Source of the DNA: Planctomycetota bacterium | Lineage (GTDB): Bacteria > Planctomycetota > UBA1135 | Length of the DNA stretch: 64,000 nt | NCBI GenBank assembly: GCA_027623295.1 | Contig: JAQBXR010000012.1 | Span: forward strand, 1 to 64,000 | Direction: 5' to 3' | In this document: positions 43,586 to 50,590 of the stretch, piece after piece | Numbering within the stretch: position 1 is the first letter of the stretch | How the letters are laid out: each line of letters starts with the position of its first letter | The notes under the pieces: model-generated | The model's input: only the letters and a program-made list of their open reading frames with translations | The model's database searches: none | Told to the model about the DNA's origin: nothing | Program-made: the position numbers and the translations under genes

Positions 43586-44017
43586 ATGAGTGAATGGTGG
43601 AAGGACGGTCTGCCCTTTTCGTGTACGCAATGCGGTAAGTGTTGCCATGGGCGCGGTGAGGTTGCGAATGTGAATGTGAACTATGCCGAGAGGCAGAAGA
43701 TGGCCGATTTCCTCGATATCAAGCTAGCCGAGTTCAACCGTCTTTATACCCGACAAAACGAGGACGGTCACCGCCTATTAAGGTTTGTCGACGGCCACTG
43801 CACCTTCCTCGAAGAGGCCGTATGCACCATTCATGAGGCTAAACCGGTGCAATGTCGGACTTGGCCCTTCTGGGAAGAGTTGCTTGAATCCAAAGACGCC
43901 TATCAAAAGCAAGTTTTGGATTTTTGCCCTGGCAGCGACGTAGAAACCCCTGTGGTATCGGCAGAGTCAATTCGAGCGCAAATGGAAGAGACGGAAGCCG
44001 CCTTGTTGGACGACTAA
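43586..44017 (+). CDS. YkgJ-family cysteine-cluster protein
   Basis: 143 residues from ATG 43586 (MSEWWKDGLPFSCTQCGKCC). The N-terminal CTQCGKCC cluster, the middle LLRFVDGHCTFLEEAVCTIH and the PVQCRTWPFWEE segment are the YkgJ/CxxCxxCC pattern, thought to bind zinc or an iron-sulfur cluster. Function is unknown. The start is 23 bases from that of the divergent FHA activator gene. A longer frame from 43505 would lie inside that gene. Confidence 0.82.
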   Translation: MSEWWKDGLPFSCTQCGKCCHGRGEVANVNVNYAERQKMADFLDIKLAEFNRLYTRQNEDGHRLLRFVDGHCTFLEEAVCTIHEAKPVQCRTWPFWEELLESKDAYQKQVLDFCPGSDVETPVVSAESIRAQMEETEAALLDD

Positions 44018-44050
44018 ACGCGGCTTCCTTGTTACAATGCACGGTCCATC

Positions 44051-45736
44051 ATGGCCGAAAACCAAAACGAATACGCGCTGCAAGTCATTGGGCTGAACAA
44101 GTTCTATGAACGGACCCAGGTCCTCAAAGATGTCACCCTGTCCTTCTTTGCCGGTGCAAAGATTGGAGTGATTGGAGCCAACGGTTCTGGCAAGTCCACT
44201 TTGTTGCGAATTTTGGCTGGCGCCGACGACGATTACGATGGCACCCGCCTCCAAATGTCGGGCCGCTCCATTGGTTATGTTTCCCAGGAGCCAACCCTCG
44301 ATCCAGATAAAACGGTCAAAGAGGTTCTCGATGAATCGGTGGCCCACATCCATGCCATCACCGATCGCTACAACGAGATTTGTATGTTGATGGGCGATGC
44401 CTCCGGCGAACAACTGGAGAAGTTGTCAGCAGAGTTTGATCATTTGCAGGCCGAAATCGACGGCAACAACATGTGGGAAGTCGATCGCCTGCTGGAAAAA
44501 GCTGCGGCCGCGTTGGACCTCCCACCCATGCAACGCGCATGTGGAGTTTTGAGTGGTGGAGAAGCACGGCGTGTGGCGTTATGTAAAACCCTCATTGAGA
44601 CGCCTGACATTCTGCTGTTGGACGAGCCCACCAACCACTTAGATGCGGCAACCACGGCATGGCTGGAGCGCCATCTTTCAGATTATGCGGGCCTGGTGAT
44701 TGTGATTACTCACGACCGTTACTTCTTGGATAACGTGGTGGAATGGATGCTCGAGGTAGAGCGCGGCTCCTGTCGTCCTTACAAAGGCAACTACACCAAC
44801 TTCTTGGAAGCGAAGGAGAAGGAGTTGGATGTGAGTGGACGCCAACAAGAGAAGCGCAAGAAGCGGTTGAAGGCGGAACTCAACTGGGTACGGCAGAACT
44901 CCAAGGCTCGCGGCAACAAGAACAAAGCACGGATTAACCGCTACGATCAGCTTGTCGCGCAGCAAAAGGATCTGAAACCAGACTCGATTGATTTAGTGAT
45001 TCCGGCAGGCCCGCGACTCGGCAACAAGGTTATTGACCTTAGCCACGTGAAGAAGGCCTATGGAGACCAAGTTCTGATTAAAGACCTGACCTTTGAAATG
45101 CCGCCAGGCGCCATCATTGGCGTGATTGGGCCAAACGGTGCTGGCAAAACTACCCTTATGAAAATGATTATTGGGGAAGAGCAGCCAGATGCAGGCACGG
45201 TTAAGTTTGGTTCTACGATTGAGGCCTGTTTCGTGGACCAGCGTCGCGCGGAGTTGAGTGACCAGAACTCGGTGTTCGAAGAAATCACCGACGGCCTAGA
45301 GTTCCTCCCCTTCGGTAGTGGCGAAATTCAGTCGCGCGCTTACGTGTCGCGATTCAATTTCAAGGGCACTGACCAAGAACAAAAAGTTGGCACACTTTCG
45401 GGTGGCCAACGCAACCGTGTGCAGTTGGCGAAAATGCTCCGTGTCGGCGGTAACTTGATCATTCTTGACGAGCCGACCAACGACCTTGACCTACCCACCA
45501 CTCGGGTTCTAGAGGAAGCAATCGAACACTATGCCGGTTGCATGTTGATTGTGTCTCACGACCGTTACTTCCTGGACCGCACCTGTACGCACATCCTTGC
45601 CTTCGAAGGCAAGGGAGATGTCGAGTTCTTCTATGGCAACTACACTGAATACGCAGAGTGGTATGTCGAGCGCATGGAAGCTTCCGGCAAGAGTTCCGAT
45701 TCGCAAGCGGGCAAGTACCGCAAGCTGAGTCTTTAG
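44051..45736 (+). CDS. ettA: ABC-F translation factor EttA (energy-dependent translational throttle)
   Basis: 561 residues, soluble, with two ATP-binding cassettes and no membrane segments. Cassette 1: IGVIGANGSGKSTLLRILAG, LSGGEARRVALCKTLIE, LLLDEPTNHLDAATTAWLER. Cassette 2: IGVIGPNGAGKTTLMKMIIG, LSGGQRNRVQLAKML, LIILDEPTNDLDLPTTRVLE. The insert after the first cassette (GNYTNFLEAKEKELDVSGRQ and the basic linker RLKAELNWVRQNSKARGNKN) matches EttA, including the arm that contacts tRNA in the ribosomal E site. It adjusts the first peptide bond to ATP level. It ends in a 4-base overlap with the convergent glycosyltransferase gene. Confidence 0.93.
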   Translation: MAENQNEYALQVIGLNKFYERTQVLKDVTLSFFAGAKIGVIGANGSGKSTLLRILAGADDDYDGTRLQMSGRSIGYVSQEPTLDPDKTVKEVLDESVAHIHAITDRYNEICMLMGDASGEQLEKLSAEFDHLQAEIDGNNMWEVDRLLEKAAAALDLPPMQRACGVLSGGEARRVALCKTLIETPDILLLDEPTNHLDAATTAWLERHLSDYAGLVIVITHDRYFLDNVVEWMLEVERGSCRPYKGNYTNFLEAKEKELDVSGRQQEKRKKRLKAELNWVRQNSKARGNKNKARINRYDQLVAQQKDLKPDSIDLVIPAGPRLGNKVIDLSHVKKAYGDQVLIKDLTFEMPPGAIIGVIGPNGAGKTTLMKMIIGEEQPDAGTVKFGSTIEACFVDQRRAELSDQNSVFEEITDGLEFLPFGSGEIQSRAYVSRFNFKGTDQEQKVGTLSGGQRNRVQLAKMLRVGGNLIILDEPTNDLDLPTTRVLEEAIEHYAGCMLIVSHDRYFLDRTCTHILAFEGKGDVEFFYGNYTEYAEWYVERMEASGKSSDSQAGKYRKLSL

Positions 45737-46728
45737 ACTTCGAGTGCTTTGAGCAAGGCTTGGCCAGTGTTCAACGGGGAAAACCGTTGCACATTGGCGA
45801 GGCCAGCTTGAACCGCAGTTTCTCGAATGCTTTGATTGTTGAGCAGTTCAGTAGTTGCGGCAGTCCAAGCAGCCACGTCGTGGGGATCAAGCAGCTTGGT
45901 GGAACTGCCGAGGACTTCTGGAAGCGAGGATGTCGCCGCTGCGATCACTGGAGTGCCGCATGCTTGCGCTTCAAGCGGTGGCAAGCCAAAGCCTTCTAGG
46001 AGTGATGGAAAGAGGAATGCTGCGGCGCCTCGGTAAAGCGCGGGTAGGTCCTCGTCGGCCAAACCTTCCAACCAGCGCACGCGAGAAGCAATACCAAGCT
46101 GCTCGGCCAACTGGTGCGCCTCTTTTCCAGAGCGATGCCCTCGCCCCACCATAACCAATGCGTGTTGCTGCTTGAGTTCTTCCGTCAAACCGGCATAAGT
46201 GTGCAAAACGACTCGCCAGTTTTTGTGCGGGCGTAAGGCACCCACATAAAGCAAATAACCTGACTCCCGAAGCTCTGGACTCCCCGCATGGCCGCCTAAA
46301 CCAAACTCTGCGGAGGGGTACCAAGGAATGGACACCATCGGGGATTGCAGTCTTGGGAAATGCTCCTGTAGTTTCTGCGCAGTGGCGCTCGATGGGACCG
46401 AAATCCGCCACGCAAGCTGATCGATGTCATTCACTAGGCGCCGATAACGTCGGCTGCGGCGGAAACGCGCGAACCAGGAGCGGCCGTCCGGCAACATCGG
46501 ATTGATGTCCTGAATCGTAATCAGGAAACGCGGCTGGTCAGTCGCCTCGGGCAGGCTTGGCCCGGGGGTCCACAAGACCTCAGCATTGCACTCTCCCGAC
46601 TTCCATTCCGCATACGGCAAGTCCACTGCATCGAGGGCGGCACGCATTAAGCGAATCACACGCGCGTAGGAGGAAAAGGGCTGGTTCAGACTGCGCACGT
46701 CTAAAGCCAGCGGGCGACGTCCGCTCAT
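45733..46728 (-). CDS. Glycosyltransferase, GT-B fold (family 1/4-like)
   Basis: 331 residues. The C-terminal half has the group 1 glycosyltransferase pattern: YLLYVGALRPHKNWRVVLHT, ALVMVGRGHRSGKEAHQLAE, VRWLEGLADEDLPALYRGAA and the E-x7-E-like AAFLFPSLLEGFGLPPLEAQ followed by ACGTPVIAA. The N-terminal acceptor domain is shorter than usual (about 150 residues) and keeps PRFLITIQDINPMLPDGRSW and SVPSSATAQKLQEHFP. No signal peptide; it acts in the cytoplasm on an unknown sugar acceptor. It stands alone with no polysaccharide cluster around it. Confidence 0.85.
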   Translation of the reverse strand: MSGRRPLALDVRSLNQPFSSYARVIRLMRAALDAVDLPYAEWKSGECNAEVLWTPGPSLPEATDQPRFLITIQDINPMLPDGRSWFARFRRSRRYRRLVNDIDQLAWRISVPSSATAQKLQEHFPRLQSPMVSIPWYPSAEFGLGGHAGSPELRESGYLLYVGALRPHKNWRVVLHTYAGLTEELKQQHALVMVGRGHRSGKEAHQLAEQLGIASRVRWLEGLADEDLPALYRGAAAFLFPSLLEGFGLPPLEAQACGTPVIAAATSSLPEVLGSSTKLLDPHDVAAWTAATTELLNNQSIRETAVQAGLANVQRFSPLNTGQALLKALEV

Positions 46729-46805
46729 GCGCCGAGTTTAGCAACTGGGCGGGGTATCCACCCACGCCCCCCCCCACAGGAAGCGCTTCAGGCATAATGA
46801 TGTCA

Positions 46806-46838
46806 CCTCCTGGCTCGGCTTTCGCGCAGGCCAGGAGG
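46806..46838. other. Inverted repeat of 9 bases in a 140-base intergenic stretch
   Basis: CCTCCTGGC (46806-46814) and GCCAGGAGG (46830-46838) pair around a 15-base loop. It lies 30 bases beyond the stop of the second TGA-containing thioredoxin gene (minus strand), upstream of the glycosyltransferase. There is no T-run, so a terminator call is weak. Nearby (46771-46782) is a run of C residues. Confidence 0.4.
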
Positions 46839-46868
46839 CAACTTAGAAGGACGAAGTAGAAGCGCAGT

Positions 46869-47918
46869 CTAGAGCTTCACGGTCTCGCGATGCTTAGCGC
46901 AGGCCGCATGCGACTTAGCATCACATTTAGGGCAAGTGGCACTAAACCCTGGCTTGTAGCCGTCAATGAGGCTCTTGGCTGCGGTCTCTGCATGTCCAGC
47001 AATGGCTGTATCTGCAGATTTCTTCATGATCTTTTTATAGACCTTGACCGCTTCCGAGTATTCCATATTCCGTTCCAGAAGTTTAGCCTCTTCATAAAGC
47101 TCACCGCCCTTGACCTCTTTGGCGTATCCAGGATTCTCCTGCATCAGCGCCAAGTGCGAACGGGTTTCGTCCACGCGAGGGTATTCAGAACCTTTACCCA
47201 AGTAAGGCTGCGCAAGCTGCAATCCACGGAACCAAAATCCCGCCTCCATAGCTTCCGAAGAAAGTTGGAAGGCCTTAGCGCTCTCATCCTTCATGAAACC
47301 ATCCAGGCGCCCTGCCCATTCCAAATCGGAACCTTCCAACTTGGGCATCGTTTTATAAAGCTCACTTAAGGCTTTGGTGCGATCGCCACCATTCCACGTC
47401 TTAATGACCTTACTGAGATTCTTAGGATACACCGAGTCGGAACGCCCTTCCTTAAGTGCGGCACCAAGGGCACCACCCGCTTCAGACGGATGGCCTTTCC
47501 ATTGCAGCACTTTATTAAGAAATACGGCAGAGGTTGGAAAACCAGCCACGCCGATTACATTCTCCAGTTTTTTATCTGCAAGGATCACAACCGGGTGCGT
47601 CACGTTGTTGGTCGCAATCCAAGTTTCCACCAATTCTGCAGGCTCATCAGTCACGCTGATGACTACCAGACCTTGCGCATTGCCTTTCTCCCATTCGGAG
47701 TTCAGGTGCGGGATCTGGCCCAAGCAAGGGCCTCACCAGGTGCGGAAGACTTCGACCATTACGGCCCTGCCTTCCATATCTCCCATAGAGAGTGCTGGAG
47801 TGTTAAACCAAGTTGCGCCTTCAAAGTCTGGCATGGTGCCAGGCTCTTGCGCGGCAGTAGGGCTAGTCACAGCAAGTGTCAAAGCTGCGCTAGCTAAAAA
47901 AAGTGGAATCGTTTTCAT
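46869..47918 (-). CDS. Exported TlpA/thioredoxin-like protein with in-frame TGA, probable selenoprotein (UxxC)
   Basis: 349 residues from ATG 47918. A signal peptide (MKTIPLFLASAALTLAVTSP, TAAQ) leads into a TlpA-like domain. Codon 62 (47735 to 47733) is TGA and the frame then runs open to the stop at 46869. Around it the protein reads VMVEVFRTW-U-GPCLGQIPHLN, where relatives have WCGPC. Thus TGA replaces the first redox Cys and Cys65 is the resolving residue. The cis-proline segment (VAGFPTSAVFL) lies after the TGA. Residues ~160-330 are helical, and the tail holds CPKC and HAAC (a possible metal or redox site). Inference: a periplasmic selenothiol oxidoreductase. A nonsense mutation is the alternative, made less likely by the parallel case at 387-1334. 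A start at TTG 47723 would lose the signal peptide and active site. Confidence 0.85.
47676..47710 (-). promoter_or_regulatory. SECIS-like stem-loop inside the second TGA gene
   Basis: On the mRNA, CGCA-CCU (47710 to 47704) pairs with AGG and UGCG (47685-47683 and 47679-47676), and the upper stem CUCC/GGAG encloses the loop GAAUG, which begins 37 bases after the UGA. It has G in the first loop position but a short upper stem, and sits at the outer limit of the usual UGA-to-loop distance. A second, separate hairpin (GGCCC-UUGCUU-GGGCC) begins directly after the UGA. This element is weaker than that of the first gene. Confidence 0.4.
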
Positions 47919-47997
47919 GATGAATTGGGTTTTTCCCAGAGGTAGACAGCATAACAGATGAGTCTGATTCGGTAACAATGCCACAGGAAATCCTCCA

Positions 47998-48029
47998 CCC
48001 CGACTCCCCGACTCCCCGGCTCCCCGAGA
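47998..48029. repeat. Short tandem repeat, four 8-base units
   Basis: Units CCCCGACT, CCCCGACT, CCCCGGCT and CCCCGAGA lie end to end in the 160-base gap between the second TGA gene (start 47918, minus) and a small membrane protein gene (plus). No gene is seen in the gap. The array is too short to be more than a slippage product or a spacer element. Confidence 0.6.
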
Positions 48030-48078
48030 AGTCTCGAAGATCCACTCCTAAAGGGTTCATGGCCCCGTAATCTAGGGT

Positions 48079-48438
48079 ATGCCGCGCCCCTTCCTTCACG
48101 CCACAATGCCTGGCCCTGCCCCCGCGACCGGCTTCGTAGGTGGCTTACTGAGATTGGTTTTTATGGCCTTCTTTTGTGTAATTGCATTTTCTGTTTTGCT
48201 GTTCACCTTGGCTCTGGGTTTGGTGCTGCTTCTTTTAAGTACACTAGGGATAGGTCCGAAGCGAAGTATGCCGAAAGCACCTTTTGGCTTTCCTTTTCAG
48301 CCTCCGCACGGCGGAGAACCGGTAACGTCTGAGCCGCCCGCAGCTAAAGTGAAAGCCGACACGCCCAAAGAACTCGAATCCTTTCACGGAAGCTTGAATG
48401 AGTTCATGCAGCAGCGTAAAGATCAAGACCCTAAATGA
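48079..48438 (+). CDS. Small hypothetical membrane protein at the head of a moxR-DUF58-transglutaminase run
   Basis: Up to 119 residues (start at ATG 48079 or 48106). One long hydrophobic stretch, probably two helices (GLLRLVFMAFFCVIAFSVLL and FTLALGLVLLLLSTLGIG), is followed by a polar tail with KELESFHGSLNEFMQQRKDQ. No known family. Its stop overlaps the moxR start (ATGA), so it is likely co-translated with the three genes after it. Confidence 0.55.
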   Translation: MPRPFLHATMPGPAPATGFVGGLLRLVFMAFFCVIAFSVLLFTLALGLVLLLLSTLGIGPKRSMPKAPFGFPFQPPHGGEPVTSEPPAAKVKADTPKELESFHGSLNEFMQQRKDQDPK

Positions 48439-49388
48439 CCCATAATTTACAACTCCGCCTGCCTTTGCAGCGGCTTGATGATTTAGTTTCCACAGTGGGC
48501 CAAGTCGTGCGCGGCAAAGAAGAGGCCATTCGCTTGTGTTTGGTAGGCCTGCTCGCCCGCGGCCACGTTTTGCTGGAAGATGTTCCGGGCACTGGAAAGA
48601 CCACTTTGGCGCGAGCTTTGGCAAAGGCTCTGGGCTTGGATTTTCAACGCATTCAATTCACCTCGGACTTGCTTCCTAGCGATGTTCTCGGCGTCAGTAT
48701 TTGGGACAATCAAAAAAGCATTTTTCGTTTCACACGAGGCCCAGTATTTCACAACATCTTGCTGGCCGATGAACTGAACCGAACTTCGCCGCGTACGCAA
48801 TCTGCATTGCTGGAAGCCATGAGCGAAAAATCCATCTCGGTCGATGGGGAGCGTCATGAGTTACCGCAGCCTTTCTTCGTAATCGCCACGCAGAACCCCA
48901 TGGAGTTTGAAGGCACTTATCCCTTGCCTGAGTCCCAATTGGATCGCTTCATGTTGCGCTTAAGCCTCGGGCATCCGGACCGTGAAATTGCCAAAGAGGT
49001 TTTGCAAAGCCGTGGCCTCAGTGACCCGGTCGATGCCGTGCAAGCGTGCATCACCAGTGCCGAGCTCAACGATTTAATGCAAGCAGTTGCCGATGTCCAC
49101 TTCGATGACGATCTCTTGGATTACCTGCTTGACCTCATTGAAGAAACTCGGCGTCATCCGCACCTAGCTCTAGGCGCCTCCACACGTGCCGCTCTTGGCT
49201 TGCATCGCGCAACCCAGGCGCACGCTTTGGTGCACAATCGCGACTACGTCACCCCAGACGACGTCAAGGCTTTGTTCATACCCTGCATCGCGCATCGCGT
49301 TCTGCCATCCCCCGCTTATGAAGGCGGCATGCACGGCACCACTGGCGCTTTGGAGAACATCCTGAGCGAGGTTGAAGTGCCGCAATGA
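48435..49388 (+). CDS. MoxR-family AAA+ ATPase
   Basis: 317 residues. Walker A is in LLEDVPGTGKTTLARALAKA, Walker B in ILLADELNRTSPRTQSALLE, and the sensor region reads FFVIATQNPMEFEGTYPLPE, with SQLDRFMLRLSLGHPD after it, all standard for MoxR. Such chaperone-like ATPases act with a DUF58 protein and often a transglutaminase on extracytoplasmic or metal-dependent targets, and both partners follow here with 4-base overlaps. The client protein is unknown. Confidence 0.92.
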   Translation: MTHNLQLRLPLQRLDDLVSTVGQVVRGKEEAIRLCLVGLLARGHVLLEDVPGTGKTTLARALAKALGLDFQRIQFTSDLLPSDVLGVSIWDNQKSIFRFTRGPVFHNILLADELNRTSPRTQSALLEAMSEKSISVDGERHELPQPFFVIATQNPMEFEGTYPLPESQLDRFMLRLSLGHPDREIAKEVLQSRGLSDPVDAVQACITSAELNDLMQAVADVHFDDDLLDYLLDLIEETRRHPHLALGASTRAALGLHRATQAHALVHNRDYVTPDDVKALFIPCIAHRVLPSPAYEGGMHGTTGALENILSEVEVPQ

Positions 49389-50590
49389 GTCAAGCGGTCA
49401 GCTACCCACAAAAAGAAGAAGCCACCTGCCTCGATGTGAGTTGGCGCCTCACCCCACTAGCCAAATCGCTAATTTGGATTAGTGGATTTATGGGTGTGTG
49501 CGTAATTGCCTTTCAGGGCTTAACTCCAACTCCATTGACACTCGGAGTCACCAGTCTATTTCTCCTCCTCTTCCTCAGTAGTTGGTTCCTTGGACGCTCG
49601 ACCTTACTCGCCATTCAACCCACCGGAGTGGAACCAGCAATTGGATTCGCATGGGAGAAGCTAACGATTCGGTTTGGCCTGCATCACGTGGGCGGCTCTT
49701 TCACCGCACGCGATATCCTCCTTTACCACGGCAGTGAATTCGAGCGGCGAGGTTTGTTTGCCTATCGTGCAAGCATGGCACCAGGCACTTCGCAATGGGT
49801 TGAGGGAGACCTGCGCCTGGCCAAACGTGGACGCTTCCGCACTCATGGCTTACGCATTGCATCGACCTTCCCTTTTGGTTTAATCCGCTGGACCTCTTCC
49901 TGGGAGCTGCCCGCAGACCTGCTTGCATTGCCTCGATTAGGGGCCTTGCGCGACCCTTTAAGTCTGATACCGCCGGAGCGTGAAACTCTGATTGCGCATG
50001 CCGGACGTTATCAGGATGCGGAAGAATTTCATGCCCTGAAACGTTGGCGACCAGGCCTGAGTCAACGCAATGTGCACTGGAAAAGTAGTGCGCGACGCAA
50101 CCAGCTAATGCTCAAGGAATTGCACGGGGTACGTAAACCGAGCATCCGCTTGGAGCTTTTCCCACCGGTGGTCGAGTCCACGCGCCATCGTTCCGACAAA
50201 TTCCTCTTTGAGCGCTCCATCTGCCTCACCGCCAGTTTGGCTGACTTCTTTTTACGCCGCAACTATCGCGTGGAAGTGGTTTGCTCGGGCACCAAGAATG
50301 CATTTTTCTTGGAAGAACAAAGTGGACGCTCCGGGTTGTTTGGTGCTCTCACAAAATTGGCTGAGCTTGATTTGTTTGAAAGAGAGTCTGTCGAAGCCAC
50401 TGCAAGTCCTTCCCCAAGCATGGGCCGTCGCAGTCAACGCGCCTTCCGCATTCAGATTTGTGCGGGCGGCGGTAATCTTCGCGATGCCGGCCGGCAACGC
50501 CTAGACATTCTTGACCCCGCGACCAAACGCTGGTTCCAGTCCGATCGACGCTTTTCACGGGTGGGGTTCCTGCAAAGGAGACCGGCATGA
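49385..50590 (+). CDS. DUF58 domain protein
   Basis: 401 residues. Two membrane segments near the N-terminus (SLIWISGFMGVCVIAFQGL; LGVTSLFLLLFLSSWFLG) are followed by a beta-rich stretch (KRGRFRTHGLRIASTFPFGL) and the DUF58 motif (GRYQDAEEFHALKRWRPGLS, QRNVHWKSSARRNQLMLKEL). The usual von Willebrand-like fold is implied. Family members are found with MoxR and TgpA-like proteins; their exact function is unsettled. ATGA overlaps at both ends. Confidence 0.88.
   Translation: MSQAVSYPQKEEATCLDVSWRLTPLAKSLIWISGFMGVCVIAFQGLTPTPLTLGVTSLFLLLFLSSWFLGRSTLLAIQPTGVEPAIGFAWEKLTIRFGLHHVGGSFTARDILLYHGSEFERRGLFAYRASMAPGTSQWVEGDLRLAKRGRFRTHGLRIASTFPFGLIRWTSSWELPADLLALPRLGALRDPLSLIPPERETLIAHAGRYQDAEEFHALKRWRPGLSQRNVHWKSSARRNQLMLKELHGVRKPSIRLELFPPVVESTRHRSDKFLFERSICLTASLADFFLRRNYRVEVVCSGTKNAFFLEEQSGRSGLFGALTKLAELDLFERESVEATASPSPSMGRRSQRAFRIQICAGGGNLRDAGRQRLDILDPATKRWFQSDRRFSRVGFLQRRPA

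Noticed and set aside
47717..47732. The GGCCC-UUGCUU-GGGCC hairpin directly after the second TGA as the main SECIS
   Set aside because: It begins at +1, closer to UGA than known bacterial SECIS loops allow; reported only as a possible second element.
47998..48029. CRISPR-like or functional repeat array
   Set aside because: Four 8-base units without spacers; simple tandem repeat.
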